From: Neobacillus sp. FSL H8-0543
GTDB taxonomy: Bacteria; Bacillota; Bacilli; Bacillales; Cytobacillaceae
Length of the DNA stretch: 64,000 nucleotides
Reading direction: 5' to 3'
Assembly: GCF_038592905.1 (NCBI RefSeq)
Contig: NZ_CP151943.1
Location: 1,428,501 to 1,492,500 of the forward strand
In this document: one piece after another, positions 27,450 through 35,598 of the stretch
How positions within the stretch are numbered: the stretch's first letter is position 1
Layout: each line of letters starts with the position of its first letter
Notes under the pieces: generated by a model
What the model was told of the DNA's origin: nothing
What the model saw: the letters and a program-made list of their open reading frames with translations, nothing else
Databases searched by the model: none
Translations under genes and position numbers: made by a program

Positions 27450-28634
27450 TCACTTTCCTAAAAGAAACCAGCGTTTATCTTTTTTGGTTTCTAGTTGTCC
27501 ATCACTTTTCTCTTCGTACAGCTTCTCTGAAAGCTTTAATACTGCCTTGCCCAGTTGGCTCCGGGAGTGCGAGAGAATAAACGGGTAGCCTGCATTGATT
27601 GAAGCAGCCGCCACGACTGCCTGTTCTGGCAAGGAATGGTAGACTTTTATACCAAAGATCTCCTCGATTTTTTTTACTTCGAGACTTTGGCCTTTTCCTG
27701 TTCGATTCAAAATAATCTTCACTTTATCCTTTAATTTAATCGATTCTAATGTTTCGAGATAGAGCTGGCTTAAGCGTAAAACAGAGAGTTCATTGATTGT
27801 TAAAAGTAAAATCTCATCTGCTAGATCAAGACAACGCAAATGAATATCTGATAGATTAACTGGAATGTCGATTAAAACAACGTCGAAAAATTTCTTCGCT
27901 TCTTCAATCGCTACTTTTACATGTTCTTCAGAAATCCCCTCGAAGAACTCAGGACGTGGAGGGGCAGCGAGAACGGAAACATCAGATTCACTTACAGACA
28001 TATATTGGTTAATGTCATAATTCGGGCGGCCATACCCTTCTTTTACCCATTCATAAATCGTTCGTTTTGGTTTCAGATTACAATACAGCGCAACTTCACC
28101 AAATTGTAGGTTTCCATCAATAATCGCAACTTTCTTTCCTATTCGTGAAAATGCAACTGCTAAATTAACCGTTAAAATGGTTCTGCCCACGCCACCCTTG
28201 GGACCAGAGATAGCAATCACTCTGCTTTGTTCTTTGATAAGATTAATAAGACTTTTATCCTGACCTGCTCGATGCTGCATATATTTCTTTGCATGACCGA
28301 TTGCTTCAGAAAGCTCCTCGGTTTCATAAGAAGAGCGAAGTGTATCGGAAGCCCCCATCAGCATCGCCTTTTTAAGGTTCTCCATGTTATCAGGAGCAAT
28401 TAAAATAATATATACATGCGGGTATCGTGCTGAGATTTCCTGACAAAGCTCGTAAACGTTAAGCAATGTATGGGCCTTAAGAAAAAGGACAGACTGGTTA
28501 TTCTCAATTAACAGACTATGTAGTCTCTCAATTTGATTCGTAGTTGTGAGTTGAAAATTGTTTTTTCCTAGTAGTACTTTAATTTCTCCAGGAGGTGTAT
28601 TCGTATCTGAAAAATAAACCCAGTTTATGCTCAT
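27450..28634 (-). CDS. cpaE: CpaE-like pilus assembly ATPase (receiver-like plus MinD/ParA domain)
   Basis: 394 residues. A degenerate receiver-like domain (about 1-120) precedes a MinD/ParA ATPase with deviant Walker A KGGVGRT (where KGGVGKT is usual), IIDGNLQFG and VVLIDIPVNLSD. In Caulobacter, CpaE (TadZ) localises the Tad machine to the pole; here a similar placement role is inferred. Start ATG overlaps the cpaB stop in an ATGA arrangement, so translation is coupled. Confidence 0.9.
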   Translation of the reverse strand: MSINWVYFSDTNTPPGEIKVLLGKNNFQLTTTNQIERLHSLLIENNQSVLFLKAHTLLNVYELCQEISARYPHVYIILIAPDNMENLKKAMLMGASDTLRSSYETEELSEAIGHAKKYMQHRAGQDKSLINLIKEQSRVIAISGPKGGVGRTILTVNLAVAFSRIGKKVAIIDGNLQFGEVALYCNLKPKRTIYEWVKEGYGRPNYDINQYMSVSESDVSVLAAPPRPEFFEGISEEHVKVAIEEAKKFFDVVLIDIPVNLSDIHLRCLDLADEILLLTINELSVLRLSQLYLETLESIKLKDKVKIILNRTGKGQSLEVKKIEEIFGIKVYHSLPEQAVVAAASINAGYPFILSHSRSQLGKAVLKLSEKLYEEKSDGQLETKKDKRWFLLGK

Positions 28635-29254
28635 TTCGTTTCTTCAGCCTCCTCTTTAATTACTTCTCTTGTTTGCTTTAATCCAGCTTTTCCCGTTTCT
28701 GTGTCCTCAGGATTTCGAAGCATTAAATAGAAACCATCCTTATCTTTCGAAGCTAAGCCAAGCATGACCCCTTCATCAACCGTGACTTCTAGGGTAACCG
28801 TTTCGTAGTTTAGGACCGCATCTTTTGTGTCAGCAGATTTACCAGAAGTTAAAACCTTTACATTTTCTAGAACTAACACTGCCGATTTAAACTCTTTTTT
28901 TGTTGCGTCATCCTTAGTCGTTTCATAGGCGATAACATCGACCATTGAATTCGGAGCTATATAGCCGGAAACACCCTGTTCAAGATTTATTTTTAACGAA
29001 ATTGCTCTCTTTCCTGTACTCACATCTACCATTGGGTTAATGAATTCTCTTATGAGCGCTTGTTCTTTTTTAGCCTGTTTTTCTTGTGCTAATTCCTCTT
29101 CCGTTTTTACATCATCTTTATCATCTTTTTCCTGGCTAACTGGAACACTAGCAGGAGTGGCACTATTTTCTTTTGCGAATGTCGTTAGATAAACAAAACC
29201 GGCTACCGTCAGTCCTAATATTAAGGAAATTATCCATATTCTTTTGGTATTCAT
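28631..29254 (-). CDS. cpaB: CpaB/RcpC-like pilus assembly protein (SAF domain)
   Basis: 207 residues. N-terminal TM helix, an acidic Lys/Glu/Asp linker (about 30-70), then a SAF-like region (RAISLKINLEQGVSGYIAPNSMVDVIAYE) and the RcpC domain with TVTLEVTVDEGVMLGLASKD. In Gram-negatives CpaB/RcpC sits in the periplasm with the secretin. Here, without an outer membrane or secretin gene, it probably acts on the outer face of the membrane or in the wall. GGAGGAG 7 nt upstream. Confidence 0.88.
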   Translation of the reverse strand: MNTKRIWIISLILGLTVAGFVYLTTFAKENSATPASVPVSQEKDDKDDVKTEEELAQEKQAKKEQALIREFINPMVDVSTGKRAISLKINLEQGVSGYIAPNSMVDVIAYETTKDDATKKEFKSAVLVLENVKVLTSGKSADTKDAVLNYETVTLEVTVDEGVMLGLASKDKDGFYLMLRNPEDTETGKAGLKQTREVIKEEAEETK

Positions 29255-29278
29255 TTTATTCTCCTCCTTCCAGCAAAC

Positions 29279-30238
29279 CTATTCTACAAGAGACACACCA
29301 TACACGTGATAATCATCTACATCACTTGGGTCTCCAAACTCCCCAAATGTAATAGTTTCTATATATTTTGTTTGTACAGTATGACCAGTTATTTTGGATA
29401 TCCAAACCGAAGCAAATCCAACTATTTTCACCAATGTTTTCCCACTAACATCAGTAAAACTATCAACTATTGGCACAATAATTACTCGGCTACAAGAGCT
29501 ATCAGCTGTCTCATACGTTGAACAATACGGTCTATCAGTTTTATCTTCATCAATCCTATAGTTAATCCCGGATTTAACATTACCCCAACTTAATCCAGTT
29601 TTTGTATACTCATACATTTCTTCAGAAACTTCCAACTCTGCCCCATTCATAATACCTAAACGCAGGTCCATTCCACCTGGACCACTGATAGATAGAAAGC
29701 CAAAGTTGCCACTTATGGATGAGTTTTCCTCATCATTACCCTTTCCAGGCTGGAAATTTAAAGGGAATTCAGGAAATGGGTCAGTAGGATCAGGAATTTT
29801 ATCGGCTGGGATAGCGATTGGAACAATCCCTTCCCTGCCTAACAGACCCCCTTTTAATTGGGCTTTTGCAAAAGCGGGTACTTCGGCTGTTTCTATTCCA
29901 ATTATTCTTGCAAAAGTGAGGCTTTTACTGATAGTTTTTTTGATTTGAATATAATTAGGACCCGTTTTTATATCCGAAGCAGTAAGAGTTAAATTGTTTT
30001 TGCTAGCTATATCTATAGCTGTACTTACCGCTTTACTTTGACTAACCGTTAGGTCACTTGCCCCAGCAAGAACTGAAGCATCTAAGGCCTTTTGTAGCTG
30101 GCTTTTCTCTGAATAGAGTCTGCCGCCATCTATTACTAAAGCTGTAAAGCCTAAGAGAGCAACCATCGAAATAGCCACCATCACTAAGACCGAACCGCCT
30201 TCATCTCGCAAATTTAACAATCTTATTAATCTCTTCAT
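29279..30238 (-). CDS. TadG-like pseudopilin/pilus-associated protein
   Basis: 319 residues. The N-terminus RDEGGSVLVMVAISMVALLGFTALVIDGGRLY is the TadE/TadG-like helix with a Gly-rich prepilin-like leader. A long extracellular domain follows, with two cysteines about 11 residues apart (PYCSTYETADSSCSRV) that could form a disulfide. Likely a minor pilin or tip protein of the Flp pilus. Three nt after the tadE-like gene. Confidence 0.85.
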   Translation of the reverse strand: MKRLIRLLNLRDEGGSVLVMVAISMVALLGFTALVIDGGRLYSEKSQLQKALDASVLAGASDLTVSQSKAVSTAIDIASKNNLTLTASDIKTGPNYIQIKKTISKSLTFARIIGIETAEVPAFAKAQLKGGLLGREGIVPIAIPADKIPDPTDPFPEFPLNFQPGKGNDEENSSISGNFGFLSISGPGGMDLRLGIMNGAELEVSEEMYEYTKTGLSWGNVKSGINYRIDEDKTDRPYCSTYETADSSCSRVIIVPIVDSFTDVSGKTLVKIVGFASVWISKITGHTVQTKYIETITFGEFGDPSDVDDYHVYGVSLVE

Positions 30239-30240
30239 TT

Positions 30241-30618
30241 TTATTCCACCCTCATTACTGTAGTATCTGTTAAGGTAATTGGCCCTACAACACTTCCAAT
30301 TACAGGTGTCAGAAAGGTAATTGGATATGTAATTGTTATTGTGACATCGTTCCCCGATTCCCTGGTTGCTGTTGGTGGAGATATACCTATATCAGTGATA
30401 GTTAAACCAATACCAACCGCATCATTCACGGCTTTGTTTTTAATTGTTGTATCATCTTTACCGATACTAGCAGCACGAGCAGCTTCTCTACCTGTATGAT
30501 CAATTGTTAAATACGCATGAAATATTCGTCCAAAATCAATAATTCCAAACAGCAGTAAAATTAGTAGCGGTAGGACAAGTGCAAACTCAACAAGCGATTG
30601 ACCCTTTTGCGATTTCAT
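30241..30618 (-). CDS. tadE: TadE-like minor pseudopilin
   Basis: 125 residues. Prepilin-like start MKSQKGQSLVEFALVLP with Gly6 just before the hydrophobic helix and Glu at +5 (counting from the residue after Gly), as in Flp pilins and pseudopilins. The helix is followed by DFGRIFHAYLTIDHTGREAARAAS, the classic TadE segment. ATG overlaps the tadV stop by one base (TGATG), indicating translational coupling. Likely processed by TadV. Confidence 0.9.
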   Translation of the reverse strand: MKSQKGQSLVEFALVLPLLILLLFGIIDFGRIFHAYLTIDHTGREAARAASIGKDDTTIKNKAVNDAVGIGLTITDIGISPPTATRESGNDVTITITYPITFLTPVIGSVVGPITLTDTTVMRVE

Positions 30619-31133
30619 CAAAATCCACCCCAAATTAATGTAGAAAGTGTACCTAGCACGATCGCAACTCCATAAGGGAATGAGATACTACTTTTTTTGT
30701 CTTTTGGTATTATCATTGATCCTAGGTTACTTCTAAAAAATACTAGATTTGTTAAATTAAAAAAGAATGATTTAATGGTGTTTATAAAACCCCTTGTTTT
30801 AAAAATTAATAGTAGTGCAATGACGCCTCCGATTAAGGCTGTGTAAATAAACGAGTAAAATACGAAACTAGGTCCCATTAATGCTCCGATCGCTGCCATT
30901 AGTTTCACGTCGCCTGCTCCCATACCACCTAATAAATAGGGAATAATAAGTAATCCTAGTCCTACTAGAAAACCTTTTCCACTAAATAAGAGACCTTTAT
31001 TTCCATTTATAATAATGTGGTAAATCAAACCAGTAAATATTGTGGGTAAAGTAACTATATTTAATATTTTTCTTGACTTTATATCTGTAAAGAGACAAAT
31101 AAAAAGAACAACTACTAGGATGACCTTTTCCAA
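30618..31133 (-). CDS. tadV: Prepilin peptidase TadV/CpaA (A24 family)
   Basis: 171-residue polytopic aspartic protease that removes the leader of Flp pilin. Catalytic aspartates are Asp17 in TDIKSRKI and Asp75 in GMGAGDVKL. There is no methylase domain, as usual for TadV. Start is a TTG preceded by AAGGAGGAAGGAAG; no ATG is available upstream of the first catalytic motif. Separated from flp by a hairpin. Confidence 0.92.
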   Translation of the reverse strand: MEKVILVVVLFICLFTDIKSRKILNIVTLPTIFTGLIYHIIINGNKGLLFSGKGFLVGLGLLIIPYLLGGMGAGDVKLMAAIGALMGPSFVFYSFIYTALIGGVIALLLIFKTRGFINTIKSFFFNLTNLVFFRSNLGSMIIPKDKKSSISFPYGVAIVLGTLSTLIWGGF

Positions 31134-31159
31134 TACTTCCTTCCTCCTTTCATATAGAT

Positions 31160-31194
31160 AAGCCCCGCTTCTCTAGCAAGAAACAGGGCTTTTT
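31160..31194 (-). terminator. Hairpin between flp and tadV (attenuator or processing site)
   Basis: Imperfect stem AAGCCC / GGGCTT with inner pairs TTTCT / AGAGAA. On the coding (minus) strand it lacks a T-tract, so it may be a processing or stability element giving more pilin than machinery; the T5 is on the plus strand. Confidence 0.5.
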
Positions 31195-31234
31195 CAAACT
31201 AATTAACCATCAAGTAGCACTCGTACCAGTCGTA

Positions 31235-31405
31235 CTAGAGTCCTTTTAGTTTGTTAATAACACTAGTAAAGGTAGCTGAGATTTCTGTACCTAAAGTAAC
31301 AGCAACAACTGCAACTACTACTGCAATTAATGCAAGAAGTAACCCGTACTCAGCCATTGCTTGTCCTTCTTCTTCCACAACTAAGTTTTTCATTTTTTGT
31401 AACAT
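31235..31405 (-). CDS. flp: Flp-type major pilin
   Basis: 56-residue Flp/Fap pilin. A short leader ending EEEG is followed by the cleavage motif G14|QAMAEYGLLLA, with Glu at +5 and Tyr at +6, then a hydrophobic helix of Val/Ala and a short tail ISATFTSVINKLKGL. TAGGAGGAAAC lies just upstream of the ATG. First gene of the tad operon and its principal structural subunit after cleavage by TadV. Confidence 0.95.
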   Translation of the reverse strand: MLQKMKNLVVEEEGQAMAEYGLLLALIAVVVAVVAVTLGTEISATFTSVINKLKGL

Positions 31406-31645
31406 TTTGTTTCCTCCTAGTATTTTTTAGTTTTTATTGCGTTCTATATTTAGAACTTGTATTTAATATATAACGAACCGAAAGATTTGAAAACGTCCAT
31501 TTTCGTTCGTTTTAGCGTATTTTTATATACCTTTCTCTCTTTTTCTCTCTAATTCTCTTTTTTACTTAGTTTCTCGTTCTTTCAAAAGAACATTAAGTTT
31601 AATATAATGAACGTATAATAGATTATCTATAGAAGGAGCGTTACT

Positions 31646-31984
31646 ATGGAGGAAATGGTTGTTACTATCCCTTATCAAATTAAAATGGCTGATTCATTTT
31701 TTAAAAGATTAAGAGGATTAATGTTTCGAAGGGATCCTATTAAGGATGAAGGGCTGTGGATTGTGCCTTGCAATGCAGTGCATATGTTCTTTATGAAGTT
31801 TCCATTAGACATTGTTCTTCTTAACGAACAAAATGAAGTGATTGAGATACATCATAGCTTAAAGCCCTGGAGAATGACTAAACCAGTAAAGGCAGCATAC
31901 TCAACCTTAGAACTTCCAGCAGGTTCTGTAGAAAAATTAGGAATAAACATTGGTAACATAATTCAATGTTCGGTTGGAGAATAA
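31646..31984 (+). CDS. DUF192 family protein
   Basis: 112 residues covering one DUF192 domain: FFKRLRGLMFRRD, LWIVPCNAVHMFFMKFPLDIVLLNE and LELPAGSVEKLGINIGNII. No signal peptide is visible, whereas many DUF192 proteins are exported. Divergent from flp across a 240-bp shared promoter region. DUF192 genes are often seen beside tad loci in Gram-positives, from memory, which suggests a linked but unknown role. Ends in a strong terminator. Confidence 0.88.
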   Translation: MEEMVVTIPYQIKMADSFFKRLRGLMFRRDPIKDEGLWIVPCNAVHMFFMKFPLDIVLLNEQNEVIEIHHSLKPWRMTKPVKAAYSTLELPAGSVEKLGINIGNIIQCSVGE

Positions 31985-32007
31985 ATAAAGTGATTCCTAT
32001 AAATAAT

Positions 32008-32051
32008 GGTCAGAAACTCAACCACCTCTCCGAGTTTCTGACCTTTTTTTA
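32008..32051 (+). terminator. Terminator after the DUF192 gene
   Basis: 12-bp perfect stem GGTCAGAAACTC / GAGTTTCTGACC followed by eight T residues. Confidence 0.97.
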
Positions 32052-32242
32052 TTATTTTTCAAAAATTAGAAATAAAAGGTTATTACTCCTACCAACATGC
32101 CCCTTCAACATGATAATATATCTGTATGCTTAAACATGAACCTACATATATTTAACCTATGTGTTTCAGTTGCAGGAGTTGAAGTACTTTTGATAAGTTT
32201 AAGAGAGAGAGAGATTTATGTTCAGGGGAGGTGCGTTTCTAC

Positions 32243-34096
32243 ATGAAAGATAAGCTGGTTACGTATCTGAGGGAGAGTTTTTTTCAGCCAATTACATTCG
32301 TTATGTTTATCTTGTTTATTAAAATTACAGCCTTTCAGGTGGTCATTTTCGATAATAAATCGATTGTGCATAATTTGCTAGTGGAATTTCCGATGTGGGC
32401 ACTGCTGTTAATGATACTAATGATGGTTTTTAAGAAACGTACTTGGTTGGCCATTTGGATTTATAGCTTGATTCTGTCGACACTTTTTGTTGTCGTCATG
32501 TATTACACAAGGTATTTTTCAACCGTTCCATCCTATTATGATGTAAAACAAATTTATCAGTCCAATTCAGTCGGTGGCACGGTGGCGCTGCTTGGTACTC
32601 CCTACGACTATTTGTTTTTCTTAGACGTGGTGCTAATCCTTCCGATGGTTTGGTATTTTTCAAGATTTTCTAAGCCTATCACACGTTCTGGTGCGAAAAG
32701 CTGGGCAATCACATTTAGCTGTGTGGGGCTGATCATGACGATTATTGCTTTTCGTTATCCGTTAATTGATGTTTCTTACTTTGCAAAGAAGCATGGGTAT
32801 ATTCAATCGCAAATCGTGCAAGTGTTTGAGCGCAGCATTGGCAAGGCTTTTGCAACGAATGACAATTTGACCGATAAGGAACTAGCGAAATTAAAGGGGA
32901 ATGACTTTGTTCCTTTTACCGAGCATGATACCTTCGGTTTGGCGAAAGACCGCCATGTTTTTACCATTCAGGTAGAATCCTTGCAAGAGTTTGTCATCAA
33001 TCAAAAGGTGAATGGTCAAGAAGTCACACCTAATTTAAATGCACTGCTTAAAGAAAGTGCCTATTTCGATAATGTTTACCAGCAAATCGGAGCAGGGAAT
33101 ACATCGGATGCGGAATGGCTGATGCATACCTCCCTTTATCCTGAAGGAATGGATCCAACGGTCAATCTCATTGATGACAGCGAGGTTCCTTCGCTTCTTC
33201 GTACATTAAGTAAAAATGGCTACGGAACGGCCACCTATCATGCCGATGACATAACCTATTGGAGTCGTGATAAATTATATCCGGCCCTTGGGTTTGATTA
33301 TGTTTTTACAAGTGATGAAATCCCTGACGAGGAAGAAATCGGCTTTGGTCCGCCGGATGAAGTATTATTTAGTTTTGTTGAATCACAGCTACCATCACAA
33401 TTGAGTAACCATGAAAAAATGTACTCAAATATTATTACCCTGACAAGCCACACTCCTTTTGAAATGCCTGATGAATTTGAGTTTCTGGACTTGCCGGAAA
33501 AATACGAAGGAACTTACGTCGGTAACTATTTACAATCGATTCGGTACACGGATGAACAAATCGGACTGTTTATTGAACAGTTAAAAGACCTTGGTATTTA
33601 TGAGGATTCCGTCGTGCTTATCTATGGTGATCATTCTGGTTTGCATGGTGCTCCGGTTACCGAACACGATCAAGTACTGTTAAAGGAATTGCTGGGGCAT
33701 GAGTACAATTTGCAGGATCGCTTCTTGGTGCCTGTTCTGTTTACCGTACCTGGTATCTTTAACGGGGAATCCTCTTCCCATCTTGGCGGGCAAATTGACC
33801 TGATGCCAACACTACTGAACTTGCTTGGTATCGAGCATGATGCACAAATGATTGGCCATAACTTATTTCAATATAAACAAAATCTGCTTGGGATGAGGTA
33901 TTACCTGCCGGGCGGGTCGTTCATCAGTGATAAAATGCTCTATACGGCACCGAGTGCAAAGCTTCCCGCATCTTTATATGATCAAAAGACGATGAAGAAA
34001 ACGAAAAATACAAATAGAATGCAAGAAAAAATCGACAACACCTTACTAATTATGAAACACTCCGATTTTATAAGAACCGAGCAAACGAAAGAGTAA
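32243..34096 (+). CDS. Lipoteichoic acid synthase family protein (LtaS-type)
   Basis: 617 residues. Five N-terminal membrane segments (to about residue 190) are followed by an extracellular sulfatase-fold domain. Features: FTIQVESLQEF, the catalytic Thr in GAGNTSDAEWL, YHADDITYWSRD, SHTPFEMPDEF and the metal-binding YGDHSG. Transfers glycerol phosphate from phosphatidylglycerol to growing LTA or to the glycolipid primer. Bacillus has several paralogues (LtaS, YfnI, YqgS, YvgJ) and I cannot say which this is. Start ATG at 32243 with GGGGAGGTG 9 nt upstream rather than the GTG at 32231. Confidence 0.92.
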   Translation: MKDKLVTYLRESFFQPITFVMFILFIKITAFQVVIFDNKSIVHNLLVEFPMWALLLMILMMVFKKRTWLAIWIYSLILSTLFVVVMYYTRYFSTVPSYYDVKQIYQSNSVGGTVALLGTPYDYLFFLDVVLILPMVWYFSRFSKPITRSGAKSWAITFSCVGLIMTIIAFRYPLIDVSYFAKKHGYIQSQIVQVFERSIGKAFATNDNLTDKELAKLKGNDFVPFTEHDTFGLAKDRHVFTIQVESLQEFVINQKVNGQEVTPNLNALLKESAYFDNVYQQIGAGNTSDAEWLMHTSLYPEGMDPTVNLIDDSEVPSLLRTLSKNGYGTATYHADDITYWSRDKLYPALGFDYVFTSDEIPDEEEIGFGPPDEVLFSFVESQLPSQLSNHEKMYSNIITLTSHTPFEMPDEFEFLDLPEKYEGTYVGNYLQSIRYTDEQIGLFIEQLKDLGIYEDSVVLIYGDHSGLHGAPVTEHDQVLLKELLGHEYNLQDRFLVPVLFTVPGIFNGESSSHLGGQIDLMPTLLNLLGIEHDAQMIGHNLFQYKQNLLGMRYYLPGGSFISDKMLYTAPSAKLPASLYDQKTMKKTKNTNRMQEKIDNTLLIMKHSDFIRTEQTKE

Positions 34097-34097
34097 A

Positions 34098-34140
34098 ACA
34101 ACAGCTGGACCATTATTACGGTCCAGCTGTTGTTTATTTT
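34098..34140 (+). terminator. Terminator after the LTA synthase family gene
   Basis: Stem ACAGCTGGACC / GGTCCAGCTGT with a short loop and T-rich tail. Confidence 0.95.
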
Positions 34141-34260
34141 TTGAAACATTTAGCCATTAATCTCCATTGTTAATGATTCTCATTATGAGAGGTCGCCCTT
34201 CCTCTAAAAACAAGCTACTTTCAAGAGGATTCTTCCCCCTTTTTAGAGCTAGGACGTCTG

Positions 34261-34372
34261 ATTCCGCTGGATTCGGTGTTTATTCCGCGGAAATGTTCAT
34301 GTATTCCGCGAGGTTAGCGCCCAATTCCGCGGAGTTCACAAGTTATTCCGCAAAGTCCATAATTTGTTCGGT
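34261..34372. repeat. 21-bp-period array, core ATTCCGC (five exact units)
   Basis: ATTCCGC starts at 34261, 34282, 34303, 34324 and 34345 (spaced exactly 21 bp), with a decayed sixth near 34366 (GTTCGGT). The 14 bases between cores are variable, with GCGG often extending the core. It lies between the terminators of two convergent genes, so it is unlikely to be transcribed into a product. Confidence 0.92.
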
Positions 34373-34402
34373 CCAGGACTCCACAATACCGGCTATAAAT
34401 TC

Positions 34403-34450
34403 AAAAAAATGCTATCCTCATTCCCATTCAAAGGAAAAGAGGATAGCATT
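34403..34450 (-). terminator. Terminator after the PhaC-type gene
   Basis: 12-bp perfect stem AATGCTATCCTC / GAGGATAGCATT with a 19-nt loop; seven T residues follow on the minus strand. Confidence 0.93.
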
Positions 34451-34458
34451 TTCTCGTT

Positions 34459-35553
34459 TTATTTATTTATCTTCTTATTAGCTTTACCAATTTCTTGTGA
34501 ACGCTCAGGCAGCCAATTGTCTAAAATTTGATTTAATTTCCCGCTCATTGCCAGCGAGACATGACCTGATTCCACAAGCTGATAGGTTTTATCTTGGCTG
34601 GAGACTAAATCCATCAATGGCAGACTCTGCTCTTCAGGGATAAGTTTGTCGTTGCTAGAGCTGACAACTAATAGATTAGTATGAATATTTTTCAAATCAA
34701 CTTGTTTGCCATGGATGGTAAACTCACCTTTAACAAGTTTATTATCCTGAAAGAGATCCTTCATTAACTGACGAAAGGCTCCGCCGGTTAATGGAACATG
34801 GCCAGATGTCCATGTATTCATCCGCCGCCATTTCTCGACAAAACGCGTATCATAGGACCGAGATAAAAGTGTTACATAGGGACCGTAATAAACAGGTGAT
34901 GTGGTCATCCTAAACATTGCCTCGACGTTTTCGGAAGACATTATCCCATTCACATCTATGAAGCGGTCCAAATTTAACCTGCCATCCTTTAGTCCTTCCG
35001 CCCATGTTTCTGGCATGGCCGCTACACTAAAGTCAATTGGGACAGCCGCGACCACTAAATTTTTTATTGGTTCTTCTGCAATCGATGCATACATTGCTGC
35101 AATTGTACCTCCCAGGCAATAACCGAGAACAGTAACTTCCTCCGCACCAGAATGTCGTAATGCCCGTCGAACCCCTTTCTTAATATAATCTTCAATATAA
35201 TCTTCAATATTTATTTCTTTATCCTCGTAGCCTGCGATACCCCAATCTAATAAATACACATCATAGCCGCTATTTACTGATCTCTCCAGCATGCTTGATC
35301 CTGGTGCTAAGTCGAGAATCGTCGCCTGATTAAATAGAGAGTAAATAATAAAGATCGGTACTTCGTATTTCTTTTCTACAGCAGGATAATGCCATAATGT
35401 AGCTTTGTTTTTTTTCCAGATCGATTGTCTCGTGGTATGCTCAGTCTTAGGTTTTGGACCGTTAACGGCATTTAAAAATCCGTTCCAGCGTGCTGTTTCC
35501 TTTTCAAAATCAAATGAATAAAGCGGATTATTATTTCCCGTACCTATTGCCAA
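34459..35553 (-). CDS. phaC: PhaC-type alpha/beta hydrolase (class III/IV PHA synthase family)
   Basis: 364 residues. Lipase-like box GYCLGG with nucleophile Cys146, followed by the candidate Asp (SSSNDKLIPEE) and His (ESGHVSLAM) of the triad. Family function: polymerisation of 3-hydroxyacyl-CoA to polyhydroxyalkanoate. Class III/IV enzymes need a PhaE or PhaR partner, and none is encoded nearby, so it may instead be a PhaC-like acyltransferase or hydrolase. Start: TTG at 35553, since AGGAGG lies 8 nt upstream; an in-frame ATG at 35586 has no site. Last gene of the operon SDR-ligase-MFS-phaC. Confidence 0.8.
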   Translation of the reverse strand: MAIGTGNNNPLYSFDFEKETARWNGFLNAVNGPKPKTEHTTRQSIWKKNKATLWHYPAVEKKYEVPIFIIYSLFNQATILDLAPGSSMLERSVNSGYDVYLLDWGIAGYEDKEINIEDYIEDYIKKGVRRALRHSGAEEVTVLGYCLGGTIAAMYASIAEEPIKNLVVAAVPIDFSVAAMPETWAEGLKDGRLNLDRFIDVNGIMSSENVEAMFRMTTSPVYYGPYVTLLSRSYDTRFVEKWRRMNTWTSGHVPLTGGAFRQLMKDLFQDNKLVKGEFTIHGKQVDLKNIHTNLLVVSSSNDKLIPEEQSLPLMDLVSSQDKTYQLVESGHVSLAMSGKLNQILDNWLPERSQEIGKANKKINK

Positions 35554-35598
35554 AATGTTTTCCTCCTCTATAATCCTTACAATCATGCCGATTCCAGA

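Noticed and set aside
34167..34481. 104-residue frame with YSA every seven residues
   Set aside because: Same cause: 21-bp repeat read in frame. It overlaps two terminators and has no ribosome binding site.
34459..35553. Complete polyhydroxyalkanoate locus
   Set aside because: No phaA, phaB, phaR, phaE, phaP or phaQ recognised in the window; the SDR has no feature making it PhaB specifically.
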